Of a DNA stretch of 64,000 bases, positions 15,940 through 23,620 are shown one piece after another. The number at the start of each line of letters is the position of its first letter. Position 1 is the first letter of the stretch. The stretch lies in the NCBI GenBank assembly GCA_963763485.1, contig CAVXOW010000008.1, positions 620,001-684,000 on the forward strand, in the 5' to 3' direction. A model generated the notes under the pieces. That model searched no databases. It worked only from the letters and a program-made list of their open reading frames with translations, and was not told the DNA's origin. The stretch comes from CAWCKS01 sp963763485. Its GTDB lineage: Bacteria > Pseudomonadota > Alphaproteobacteria > Rhizobiales > Xanthobacteraceae. Position numbers and translations under genes: made by a program.

Positions 15940-17397
15940 TTACGGCTGCGGATTGACGAAGTGGTCGGTCGCCATGGCGATCTCGCCAAGGCCGAGGTCG
16001 GTGATGCGGAACCGCACCGGTGTCGATGCAGCCAGATTTTCGCTCGACGCCGTCAGAACCACGCGGACTTCGGTGGTGGCATCGCGCTCCAGCGTCACCA
16101 TCGGCCGATCCGGCGTAATGCTGTCGAGCGTGACGGTATGGATCTGCACGCCGGTCGGCCCGTCGACGTCGATAGCAACCGTGCGCTGGAAGCCGCGCTT
16201 GTTCAGCAAATGCAGCGTATAGCCATTGCGGATCGAGCCGTCGGACAGCTTGACGGCGACCGGATTGCGATCGTGCAGGACATTGACGGCAAGGAAGGTC
16301 CGGTCAAGCAACGTCACCAGCATGATCGCACAGATCACCACTATCAAACCGGCATAGAGGATCGTGCGTGGCCGGACAATGCGCGTCAGCTCAGGCTTGC
16401 CGGCGATCCGGCGCTTGAGGTTGACCTCGCTCTCATAGCCGATCAGCCGCGCCGGTCGGCCGATCTTGGCCATCACGGTGTCGCACGCGTCGATGCAAAG
16501 CCCGCACTGGATGCACTCGAGCTGCGCGCCGTCGCGGATATCGATGCCGGTCGGGCACACCGCAACGCACTGGTCGCAGTCGATGCAGTCGCCGGCGACC
16601 TCGCCGGCCTCGCGCATCGTAGCGGCCTTCTTGAGCGAGGTGCGCGGCTCGCCGCGATCGTATTTGTAGGCGACGTTGAGCGCCCACTCGTCCGTCAGCG
16701 CCGCCTGGATGCGCGGCCACGGACACATGTAGGTGCAAACCTGCTCGCGCATATGGCCGGCGAAGGTGTAGGTCGTCAGCGTGAGGATGCCGATCCAGAG
16801 ATAGGCGACGTACGGCGCCTGGAAGGTCGCGAGGTCCTTCACCAGCGTCGGCGCGTCGGCGAAGTAGAGCACCCAGGCGCCGCCGGTCCACCACGCGATC
16901 ATGAGCCAGATCGTATGCTTGGCGACGATCTCGCCGACGCGGCGGACGGTCAGCCTCTGGTGATCCTTCTTCTGCCGGTCGCGGCGATCGCCCTCGATGA
17001 AGCGCTCGACCGCGTAGAACAGGTCGGTCCACACGGTTTGCGGACACAGGTAGCCGCACCAGATGCGGCCGGCGACCGCGTTCATCAGGAACAGCATGAG
17101 CGCCGCAAGGATCAACAGGCCGGTGAAGTAATAGACTTCCTGCGGCCACAGCTCGATGAAGAAGAAATAGAAGCGGCGGCTCGGGAAATCGATCAACACC
17201 GCCTGGCTCGGGCCGGTCGGGCCGCGATCCCAGCGCACGAAGGGCAGGAAGTAGTAGACAGCGAGGCAGACCCCCATCAGCGCCCATTTGATGCGCCTGA
17301 AGGTGCCGGAAACGCTTTGCGGGTAAACCTTCTTGCGGGGCGCATAAAGCGGCCCATCAACCGGTTCAAGTCCAGCCGGGGAGACCATTTTGTTCAT
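15940..17397 (-). CDS. fixG: cbb3 oxidase accessory ferredoxin FixG/CcoG
   Basis: A 485-residue membrane protein with about five helices and two 4Fe-4S motifs (CIDCDQCVAVCPTGI and CIQCGLCIDAC), plus the conserved CGYLCPQTVW and CTYMCPWPR segments. CcoG proteins reduce Cu2+ for delivery to cbb3 oxidase. The C-terminal ~150 residues form the periplasmic immunoglobulin-like domain found in the family. First gene of fixGHIS-hemN, with a FixK-type site centred ~68 bp upstream of the start. Confidence 0.95.
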   Translation of the reverse strand: MNKMVSPAGLEPVDGPLYAPRKKVYPQSVSGTFRRIKWALMGVCLAVYYFLPFVRWDRGPTGPSQAVLIDFPSRRFYFFFIELWPQEVYYFTGLLILAALMLFLMNAVAGRIWCGYLCPQTVWTDLFYAVERFIEGDRRDRQKKDHQRLTVRRVGEIVAKHTIWLMIAWWTGGAWVLYFADAPTLVKDLATFQAPYVAYLWIGILTLTTYTFAGHMREQVCTYMCPWPRIQAALTDEWALNVAYKYDRGEPRTSLKKAATMREAGEVAGDCIDCDQCVAVCPTGIDIRDGAQLECIQCGLCIDACDTVMAKIGRPARLIGYESEVNLKRRIAGKPELTRIVRPRTILYAGLIVVICAIMLVTLLDRTFLAVNVLHDRNPVAVKLSDGSIRNGYTLHLLNKRGFQRTVAIDVDGPTGVQIHTVTLDSITPDRPMVTLERDATTEVRVVLTASSENLAASTPVRFRITDLGLGEIAMATDHFVNPQP

Positions 17398-17458
17398 GTC
17401 TTTACGGGCAGCTAAGGTGTTTGCCCGGCGACCTTAGGCCTCGCCCTAAGGCGCGATA

Positions 17459-17472
17459 TTGATGCACCTCAA
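17459..17472 (-). promoter_or_regulatory. FixK box upstream of fixG
   Basis: TTGATGCACCTCAA matches TTGA-N6-TCAA. The centre is ~68 bp from the fixG start, leaving room for a class II CRP/FNR-type promoter with a short leader. Confidence 0.8.
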
Positions 17473-17517
17473 ACAGGGGAGAGACGGGCTGGGCCCGGTG
17501 CGCGGGCCTTCATGGCC

Positions 17518-17608
17518 GTCATGCCCGGCCTTGTGCCGGGCATCCAAGTCTTTAGCGCACCATCAAACGAAAACGTGGATGGCCGGGACAAGCCCGGCCA
17601 TGACGACC
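17518..17608. repeat. REP-like palindromic repeat (family B, copy 2)
   Basis: Begins GTCATGCCCGGCC and ends GGCCATGACGAC; it is the inverse orientation of the element at 2990-3080, with a diverged centre. It separates fixP from the fixG promoter and may act as a terminator or mRNA-stabilising hairpin for the fixNOQP transcript. Confidence 0.75.
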
Positions 17609-17630
17609 TACGAGTGAATTCGGCGTAAGC

Positions 17631-18503
17631 TTACTTTCCACCGCCCAGCGTGTGCACGAAGACGGTGAGCGCGTTGATGGTCGCCGGGTCGAGCCGGCCT
17701 TCCCAGGTCGGCATCACCCCGCCGCGCCCGTTGGTGATGGTCTCGATCAGCGACGCCTCATCGGAGCCATAGAGCCAGATCTTGTCGGACAGGTTTGGCG
17801 CACCGAGTTCCTGGTTGCCCTTGCCGGCGTCACCGTGGCAGGACGCGCAATTGTCGGCGAATATTTTCTTCCCCGCGTCGAGGCTCAAGTCTTTGCTTAC
17901 CGGCAGACCTGACAGCGATCGCACGTAATTGGCGACCATGACGATCTCGTTGCTCTTGAGGATGCCGTCGCGGCCGAAGGCCAGCATGGCGCCCTCGTGG
18001 GCCTGCTTGTGGCCGGACCTCACGCCGTACTTGATGGTCTTCTGAATCTGATCGAGGGTGCCGCCCCACACCCAGTCGTCGTCGTTGAGGTTCGGAAAGC
18101 CTTTTGCGCCAGCTGCGCCGGTGCCATGGCAGGCGGCGCAGTTGTCGCCGAAGGCGGTCTTGCCGAGCGCGCGTGCAAACGCAAGCAATGACGGATCGCC
18201 CTCAATCTGGCTCAGCGAGGCCGTGGCGAGTTGCGCGGCCTTTTCGCCGCGCACGGCGCGTAGGTCGGCGAGATCGGTCTGCAGCTGGGCACGTGAGGAG
18301 TAGTTGAACACGCCTCGGGTGTAGCCCGTGAAAGTCGGCCACGCTGGATAGACGATGAAATACCCGATTGCCCAGATGATGGTGGCGTAGAACGTGATCA
18401 CCCACCAGCGCGGCAACGGCGTGTTGAGTTCCTTGATGCCGTCCCAGGAATGACCGGTCGTCGCGGTCCCGGTGTGTTGATCAACCTCGGTGTGATCGGT
18501 CAT
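17631..18503 (-). CDS. fixP: cbb3 cytochrome c oxidase subunit III (di-heme cytochrome c)
   Basis: A 290-residue membrane-anchored di-heme cytochrome c that passes electrons into cbb3 oxidase. An N-terminal helix (WWVITFYATIIWAIGYFIVYP) is followed by two class I domains with heme motifs CAACH (near residue 125) and CASCH (near residue 220), plus the axial-Met regions. The length matches FixP/CcoP. It starts 4 bases after the fixQ stop and is the last gene of fixNOQP. Confidence 0.96.
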   Translation of the reverse strand: MTDHTEVDQHTGTATTGHSWDGIKELNTPLPRWWVITFYATIIWAIGYFIVYPAWPTFTGYTRGVFNYSSRAQLQTDLADLRAVRGEKAAQLATASLSQIEGDPSLLAFARALGKTAFGDNCAACHGTGAAGAKGFPNLNDDDWVWGGTLDQIQKTIKYGVRSGHKQAHEGAMLAFGRDGILKSNEIVMVANYVRSLSGLPVSKDLSLDAGKKIFADNCASCHGDAGKGNQELGAPNLSDKIWLYGSDEASLIETITNGRGGVMPTWEGRLDPATINALTVFVHTLGGGK

Positions 18504-18507
18504 GCAA

Positions 18508-18672
18508 TTAGTCCTCGCGCAGCGGCAGCTTCGCCGCGTAGTCGAACTTGTCGCGATTCCTCGGCCACAGGGCGTAGGCGAGGATCGCGAGAAAAATGAC
18601 GAAGAAGGCCGGTGTCCACCACTGGACGATGAAATCGAGCAACAGATGCTGGGTTGCCACGGTCGCGTTCAT
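18508..18672 (-). CDS. fixQ: cbb3 oxidase subunit IV (FixQ/CcoQ)
   Basis: A 54-residue single-helix protein: an N-terminal MNATVATQHLLLDF segment, then WTPAFFVIFLAILAYALWP, and a short charged tail ending KLPLRED. CcoQ stabilises the oxidase complex. It sits between fixO and fixP in the expected order, with 14 bases to fixO and 4 to fixP. It was read directly from the sequence because it is a short gene. Confidence 0.92.
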   Translation of the reverse strand: MNATVATQHLLLDFIVQWWTPAFFVIFLAILAYALWPRNRDKFDYAAKLPLRED

Positions 18673-18686
18673 GTCGATCCAAGTCC

Positions 18687-19418
18687 TCAGCGCAGGTTGG
18701 CTTTTTCGTCGTAAAGCTTGAAGTCGACGCCGGTGCCGAGCATCTGCAGATACGCCACCAGCGCATCCATCTCGGTCAACCCCGGCTTGCCGTCGAAGTT
18801 GCGGACGATGGCCTTCGGGTACCGCTTCACGAAATCGTCCTGGCCCGGGCCATCGGGCTCGGCCTGCGCGCGCATATCGGCCGCGGCATTGGCGATCTGG
18901 TCGTCGGTATAGGGCACGCCGAGCGTGCGATTGACCTGCAGGTGCGCCTTGGCGGCGGTCGGATCGAGCTCAGTCTGCGCCAGGAACGAATAGCCCGGCA
19001 TGATCGATTGCGGCACGATCGACCGCGGATCGGTCAGGTGCGTGACGTGCCAGTCGTCGGAATATTTGCCGCCGACACGCGCCAGATCCGGTCCGGTTCG
19101 CTTCGAGCCCCACTGAAAGGGGTGGTCGTACATGCTCTCGGCGGCGAGCGAGAAGTGGCCGTAGCGTTCGACCTCGTCGCGCAACGGCCGGATCATCTGC
19201 GAGTGACAGAGATAACAGCCTTCGCGGATGTAGATGTTGCGGCCGGCGAGCTCGAGCGGCGTGTAGGGCCTGACGCCGTCGACGACCTCGATCGTGCTCT
19301 TCAGGTAGAACAGCGGCGTGATCTCGACCAGGCCGCCGATTGCGATCACGACGAGGATGCCGATGATGAGGATGATCGAGTTCTTCTCGAAAACCTGATG
19401 CCTCGCAAAGAATGACAT
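18687..19418 (-). CDS. fixO: cbb3 cytochrome c oxidase subunit II (mono-heme cytochrome c)
   Basis: A 243-residue protein with an N-terminal membrane helix (IILIIGILVVIAIGGLVEI) and the heme motif CYLCH in REGCYLCHSQMIRPLRDE, a family signature. The axial-Met segment PQSIMPGYSFL is present. The ATG at 19418 is preceded by AAGGAAA and is preferred to a start 22 codons upstream. Second gene of fixNOQP, 10 bases after fixN. Confidence 0.96.
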   Translation of the reverse strand: MSFFARHQVFEKNSIILIIGILVVIAIGGLVEITPLFYLKSTIEVVDGVRPYTPLELAGRNIYIREGCYLCHSQMIRPLRDEVERYGHFSLAAESMYDHPFQWGSKRTGPDLARVGGKYSDDWHVTHLTDPRSIVPQSIMPGYSFLAQTELDPTAAKAHLQVNRTLGVPYTDDQIANAAADMRAQAEPDGPGQDDFVKRYPKAIVRNFDGKPGLTEMDALVAYLQMLGTGVDFKLYDEKANLR

Positions 19419-19428
19419 TGCCGTTTCC

Positions 19429-21096
19429 TTATTCCGCGGGCTGCAGCGAGACCGGAACAGCGGCCGCACTCGGTTCGCCTGCACGCACGGTCATCCACAG
19501 ATTGTAGGCCATGACCAGGGCTCCGATCAGGAACAGCGCGCCACCGGTCGCGCGGATGACGTAGAACGGATGCATGGCATCGACAGTTTCGATGAACGAG
19601 TACTCGAGGAAGCCGAGCGAGGTGTAGGCGCGCCACATCAAGCCCTGCAGGATGCCGGATACCCACATCGCCGAGACGTAGAGCACGATGCCGATGGTCG
19701 AGATCCAGAAGTGCCAGTTGACCAGCTTCAGGCTGTAGAGCCGCTCCTTGTTCCAGATCCACGGCACCATGCAATAGAGCGCACCAAACGAGACGTAACC
19801 GACCCAGCCGAGCGCACCGGAGTGCACGTGGCCGATGGTCCAGTCGGTGTAATGACTGAGCGAGTTGACGACCTTGATCGACATCATCGGGCCTTCGAAG
19901 GTCGACATGCCGTAGAACGCCACCGACACCACCATCATGCGCAGCACCGGATCGGTGCGCAGCTTGTCCCAAGCGCCGGATAGCGTCATGAGGCCGTTGA
20001 TCATGCCGCCCCATGACGGCATCCACAGCATGATCGAGAACGTCATGCCGAGCGTCTGTGTCCAGTCAGGCAGCGCGGTGTAGTGCAGGTGATGCGGGCC
20101 GGCCCAGATGTAGAGGAAGATCAGCGCCCAGAAATGGATGATCGACAGGCGATAGGAATAAACCGGCCGCTCCGCGCGCTTCGGAATGAAGTAGTACATG
20201 ATGGCGAGGAAGCCGGCGGTCAGGAAGAAGCCGACCGCGTTGTGGCCGTACCACCACTGGAACATCGCGTCCTGCACGCCGGCCCAGGCGACGTAGGACT
20301 TGGAGCCGACAAACGACACCGGAATCGCCGGATTGTTGCCGAGATGGAGCACCGCGATGGTGACGATGAAGGCGAGATAGAACCAGTTGGCGACAAAGAT
20401 ATGCGGCTCTTTGCGCTTCATGATCGTGCCGAGGAACACCAGGAGATATGTGACCCAGACGATGGTCAGCCAGAGGTCGGCATACCACTCGGGCTCGGCA
20501 TATTCCTTGGACTGGGTGACGCCGAGCAGATAGCCGGTACCGGCGATCACGATGAAGAAGTTGTAGCCGAGAATGACGAACCACGGTGCGAGATCGCCGG
20601 CGAGACGCGTGTGGCAGGTCTTCTGCACCACGTAGAACGAGGTTCCGAGCAGCACGTTGCCGCCGAACGCGAAGATCACGGCCGAGGTGTGGAGCGGCCG
20701 CAGACGCCCGAAGCTGGTCCACGGCAGGTCGAAGTTGAGCACAGGATAGGCAAGCTGCAGCGCGATGATCAGCCCGACCGTGAAGCCGGCAATGCCCCAG
20801 AACACCGCGAGCCCGCTCGCCAGCTTGATCGGACCGAAATTGTAATTCGGCCGGCCGTCGATTTCCCGCGGCGCCAGCGCATTCGACGCCGCGTAGAACC
20901 GGTTGAGGATCGCAAACACCGCCGCGATGCTCGCCGCCGTTCCAAGCAGGGCGTGAAATTCGAAGGCGGGATCCTTGGTCAGGCCCGCCCCGACCAGGCA
21001 GAGCAAGGCGGTCAACGCGAAACAGATCGCCAGCCCGCCCTCGCCGAGCGTCATGATGGTTCGGTTTTTCGTGGTGAGATTGCCAGCCTGAATCAT
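19429..21096 (-). CDS. fixN: cbb3 cytochrome c oxidase catalytic subunit I
   Basis: A 555-residue heme-copper oxidase subunit with about 12 membrane helices; it reduces O2 with very high affinity during micro-oxic respiration. Metal-ligand regions are visible: RPLHTSAVIFAFGGN, WWYGHNAVGFFLTAGF, GPHHLHYTALPDW and HYTDWTIGHVHSGALGWVG. Length and order match FixN. The start at 21096 has AGGACC upstream. A FixK-type site is centred ~67 bp upstream. Confidence 0.97.
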   Translation of the reverse strand: MIQAGNLTTKNRTIMTLGEGGLAICFALTALLCLVGAGLTKDPAFEFHALLGTAASIAAVFAILNRFYAASNALAPREIDGRPNYNFGPIKLASGLAVFWGIAGFTVGLIIALQLAYPVLNFDLPWTSFGRLRPLHTSAVIFAFGGNVLLGTSFYVVQKTCHTRLAGDLAPWFVILGYNFFIVIAGTGYLLGVTQSKEYAEPEWYADLWLTIVWVTYLLVFLGTIMKRKEPHIFVANWFYLAFIVTIAVLHLGNNPAIPVSFVGSKSYVAWAGVQDAMFQWWYGHNAVGFFLTAGFLAIMYYFIPKRAERPVYSYRLSIIHFWALIFLYIWAGPHHLHYTALPDWTQTLGMTFSIMLWMPSWGGMINGLMTLSGAWDKLRTDPVLRMMVVSVAFYGMSTFEGPMMSIKVVNSLSHYTDWTIGHVHSGALGWVGYVSFGALYCMVPWIWNKERLYSLKLVNWHFWISTIGIVLYVSAMWVSGILQGLMWRAYTSLGFLEYSFIETVDAMHPFYVIRATGGALFLIGALVMAYNLWMTVRAGEPSAAAVPVSLQPAE

Positions 21097-21156
21097 CGGC
21101 GGTCCTTCGCGAAAGAGTTGCGGCGACCTCTATGCCGAGTGACGGCGCGACCGCGT

Positions 21157-21170
21157 TTGATTAATGTCAA
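21157..21170 (-). promoter_or_regulatory. FixK box upstream of fixN
   Basis: TTGATTAATGTCAA matches TTGA-N6-TCAA, centred ~67 bp before the fixN start. A second box 50 bp away faces the divergent channel gene. Confidence 0.85.
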
Positions 21171-21206
21171 ACCTGGTTTGGGTTTTGCGCGCGCCCGTGA
21201 CGTTTG

Positions 21207-21220
21207 TTGATACGAATCAA
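21207..21220 (+). promoter_or_regulatory. FixK box upstream of the channel gene
   Basis: TTGATACGAATCAA is a perfect match to the stricter consensus TTGAT-N4-ATCAA. The centre is ~61 bp before the channel ATG at 21275, the same geometry as at fixN on the other strand. Confidence 0.8.
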
Positions 21221-21274
21221 TCGATCGACCAATGAGTTGCGAAACAAAGTTGTAGGGGTTTCCGGATTCCGATC

Positions 21275-22507
21275 ATGCATCGACCAAACTGGCGTCATCG
21301 ACTCTACGAGATCCTCGAACAGGGGTCGGCCGAGGATGCCATCAGCATCGCCGTGAACCGCGTCCTGATCGCGCTCATCGTGGTCACGGTGATTGCGACG
21401 GTCCTCGAATCGGACCCGTCCCTTGCTGCGAAATACGGCACCGCGTTTCAGGCGATCGAGGCGGTTGCGATCGTGGTGTTCACGATCGAATATTTCCTGA
21501 GGCTGGCGACCGCGGTCGAGCACGCGCCATTGCGGCATCTTGGGACGTTTCAGGCCATCCTGCGGCTCGGCACCAGCTGGTCGGGACTGATCGACCTCGC
21601 GGCCATTTTGCCGTTCTGGCTGGCCTTCGTGGTAACCCCCGACTTCAGGATCATCCTCGTCGTCAGGCTGATCCGCTTCTTCAAGCTGACGCGCTATTCG
21701 CCGGCGATGCGGTCGCTGATCGACGCGCTTTATTCGGAACGGCGCGCGCTCGCCGGGTGCTTCGTCATCTTCTGCGGAACGACGGTCATCGCGGCGGCCC
21801 TGATGCACCTGATCGAAGGCAGCGCACAGCCGGACAAGTTCGGCACCATCCCCGAAGCGATGTGGTGGGCAATCGTGACCATCGGCACGATCGGCTATGG
21901 CGACGCGGTCCCGATCACGGTGGCGGGGCGAATGCTTGCCGGCGTGACGATCTTCATCGGATTGATCATGATGGCGCTGCCGGTCGGCATCGTGGCGACC
22001 GCGTTCTCGAACGAGGTGCACCGCCGCGACTTCGTCATCACCTGGGGCATCCTCGCGCGCATTCCGCTGTTCCGCGAGCTGAGCGCCGTGCACATCGCCG
22101 ACATCATGCGATGCCTGAGGGCCCTGAAGGTCGACGCCGGCGCCATCATCACGCGACGCGGCGAGCCCGCGCATGCGATGTACCTGATCGCAGACGGCGA
22201 GGTCGAGATCAGGCTGCATCACAAGACCGTCCGGCTGGGAGCGGGGCATTTCTTCGGCGAAATCGCCGCGTTGAAGCGAACGCGCCGCTCGGCCACCGCG
22301 ACCGCCGTCACGACCACGCGGCTGCTTGTGCTCGACGCCGCCGACCTGCACTCGCTGATGGAGCAGGAGCCGCAGATCGCCTCGCGCATCCAGGAGGCCG
22401 CACGCACCCGGATCGGGCACGAACTGGTTGCGCCAAACGGCGACCTGATCTTTGAGGAACTCAGCGACGAGCCGGCCGGCCCGCTCAAGGTCGAGGGGGA
22501 ATCCTGA
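21275..22507 (+). CDS. Voltage-sensor K+ channel with cyclic-nucleotide-binding domain
   Basis: A 410-residue six-helix channel. The voltage-sensor helix S4 carries spaced Arg/Lys (VVRLIRFFKLTRY), the selectivity filter is TIGTIGYGD, and the cytosolic C-terminus holds a cNMP-binding domain with a phosphate-binding cassette (FFGEIAALKRTRRSATATA). The layout is that of MlotiK1-type bacterial CNG/HCN channels, which conduct K+ and open on cAMP binding. The retained Arg and Thr of the cassette suggest nucleotide binding is possible. It is divergent from fixN, and its own FixK box implies low-oxygen induction. A charged C-terminal tail of ~40 residues is unassigned. Confidence 0.9.
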   Translation: MHRPNWRHRLYEILEQGSAEDAISIAVNRVLIALIVVTVIATVLESDPSLAAKYGTAFQAIEAVAIVVFTIEYFLRLATAVEHAPLRHLGTFQAILRLGTSWSGLIDLAAILPFWLAFVVTPDFRIILVVRLIRFFKLTRYSPAMRSLIDALYSERRALAGCFVIFCGTTVIAAALMHLIEGSAQPDKFGTIPEAMWWAIVTIGTIGYGDAVPITVAGRMLAGVTIFIGLIMMALPVGIVATAFSNEVHRRDFVITWGILARIPLFRELSAVHIADIMRCLRALKVDAGAIITRRGEPAHAMYLIADGEVEIRLHHKTVRLGAGHFFGEIAALKRTRRSATATAVTTTRLLVLDAADLHSLMEQEPQIASRIQEAARTRIGHELVAPNGDLIFEELSDEPAGPLKVEGES

Positions 22508-22517
22508 TGGTTGCAGG

Positions 22518-22631
22518 TTAGCCCTGTCGCGGCAGGCTGCTGGTTTGGCGGTCGGCCCAGGCGAGCACGCCGGCGAGGACTGTGAAGGCCGCAACAATGG
22601 CTGCAACGACAAGGACAGTGGTGATCGGCAT
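22518..22631 (-). CDS. 37-residue single-pass membrane protein, likely FixK-controlled
   Basis: A short frame with a strong RBS (TGGAGAAAGCC then ATG) encodes MPITTVLVVAAIVAAFTVLA followed by GVLAWADRQTSSLPRQG: one membrane helix and a short polar tail. It is convergent with the channel gene and divergent from the cytochrome c gene. A TTGA-N6-TCAA site is centred ~62 bp upstream of its ATG, the same spacing as for known fix genes here, which supports it as a real gene. I do not recognise a family; small single-helix proteins of this size often serve as oxidase subunits or modulators, but that is inference. Confidence 0.65.
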   Translation of the reverse strand: MPITTVLVVAAIVAAFTVLAGVLAWADRQTSSLPRQG

Positions 22632-22686
22632 GGCTTTCTCCAAAGGAATATGCCGCGCACTGTCACATCATCACCGCAGAACCGCG

Positions 22687-22700
22687 TTGAGCTGGATCAA
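22687..22700 (-). promoter_or_regulatory. FixK box upstream of the 37-residue membrane protein
   Basis: TTGAGCTGGATCAA, centred ~62 bp from the ATG at 22631. It is one of two boxes 45 bp apart (centre to centre) in this divergent region. Confidence 0.75.
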
Positions 22701-22731
22701 GCACGCCAAGAGAGCAAGTCCACCCGCCCGC

Positions 22732-22745
22732 TTGACCGGGATCAA
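22732..22745 (+). promoter_or_regulatory. FixK box upstream of the small cytochrome c
   Basis: TTGACCGGGATCAA, centred ~62 bp from the cytochrome ATG at 22801. Confidence 0.75.
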
Positions 22746-22800
22746 CACGCGCCATGCAATCTCGCGCTAAAAATCCAGCAGCCTCACACCGGTGAGCATT

Positions 22801-23112
22801 ATGAAACGCCTGATCTACGCAGCCTTTCCTCTTCTGTTGATCGCCGACCACGCGTCCGCGGCAAATATCGCGCAAGGGCGCCGGCTGGCGCAGGCCAATT
22901 GCGCAAGGTGCCACTCGATCGACAAGGCCGGCCCCAGTCCGCTCGCGATCGCGCCGCCGTTTCGCACCCTGCACGAGCGCTATCCGGTCGAAGACCTCGA
23001 AGAGCCGTTGGCCGAGGGCATCATGACCGGTCACCCGAGCATGCCGGAATTTCGCTTCGCCCCTGACCAGATCGCCGATTTCATCGGGTTTCTGAAAACG
23101 CTCGAGAAATAG
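22801..23112 (+). CDS. Small periplasmic cytochrome c (class I)
   Basis: A 103-residue protein with a Sec signal (MKRLIYAAFPLLLIADHASA), one heme motif CARCH in QANCARCHSID, and a C-terminal Met-containing segment (GHPSMPEF) that could supply the sixth ligand, then the final helix IADFIGFLKTLEK. Likely an electron carrier toward the cbb3 oxidase. The ATG at 22801 (GGTGAG upstream) is preferred to one three codons earlier and fits the FixK-box spacing. It is not a subunit of the fixNOQP operon. Confidence 0.88.
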   Translation: MKRLIYAAFPLLLIADHASAANIAQGRRLAQANCARCHSIDKAGPSPLAIAPPFRTLHERYPVEDLEEPLAEGIMTGHPSMPEFRFAPDQIADFIGFLKTLEK

Positions 23113-23132
23113 CAGCTGCGCGACGCTGCGCG

Positions 23133-23531
23133 TCAGGGCGCATGCGGCAAGGCACTGCGGATCGCCTCGACCAAATCCTCGTTCAATAGCGGCTTCTCGA
23201 TCACCCTGACGCCCGCGGCGGTCGCCCGCTTCTTCAACTGCTCATTGGGGTGCGTCGAAGTCAGAATCGCCGGTAACGCGCGCCGCTTGCCGCGCAGTTC
23301 GGCGATCAGCGCAAGTCCGGACATGTCGGGCAGCTTCGACTCGACGACCAGACAGCTGTTCGCCGGCAGGTTCTGCTCCGACAGCAAGGCAGCGGCATCG
23401 CGGAATTCGCGCACCTGAAAGCCTTCGACCTCGAGGGAAAACTTCAACGCGCCCCTGACCGCGGAATCTGCGTCCACGACGAGAACAACCGGCTGGGCAG
23501 GAGCGGGATTCACGAGGGCCGACCGCGTCAA
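23133..23531 (-). CDS. Single-domain response-regulator-like protein lacking the phospho-acceptor Asp
   Basis: A 132-residue receiver fold with no output domain. Aligned by eye with FixJ, the phospho-Asp position (CVITDVRMPG in FixJ) reads CLVVESKLPDMSG, so Asp is Glu. The acidic pocket is also altered (VVDADSAV versus VIDDDEAV), while the Thr (AILTSTHP) and Lys (VIEKPL) positions are kept. A Glu at this site often mimics phosphorylation or marks a non-phosphorylatable receiver. The start is a TTG at 23531 with AAGGAG ~15 bases upstream; a GTG six codons later is an alternative. It lies just downstream of fixJ on the same strand. Confidence 0.8.
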   Translation of the reverse strand: MTRSALVNPAPAQPVVLVVDADSAVRGALKFSLEVEGFQVREFRDAAALLSEQNLPANSCLVVESKLPDMSGLALIAELRGKRRALPAILTSTHPNEQLKKRATAAGVRVIEKPLLNEDLVEAIRSALPHAP

Positions 23532-23620
23532 GAGAGATTACGTCAGCTCCTTTTTCTACCGCTTGCAGTCTTGAGTTTTTGATCTAGGGCAATACGGACG
23601 GCGCCGTGCCCGGCGCCCGA

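Noticed and set aside
13812..15956. 714-residue plus-strand open frame opposite fixI
   Set aside because: Shadow of the unambiguous FixI ATPase; the composition (Arg/Asp/Gly-rich) is typical of antisense frames in high-GC DNA.
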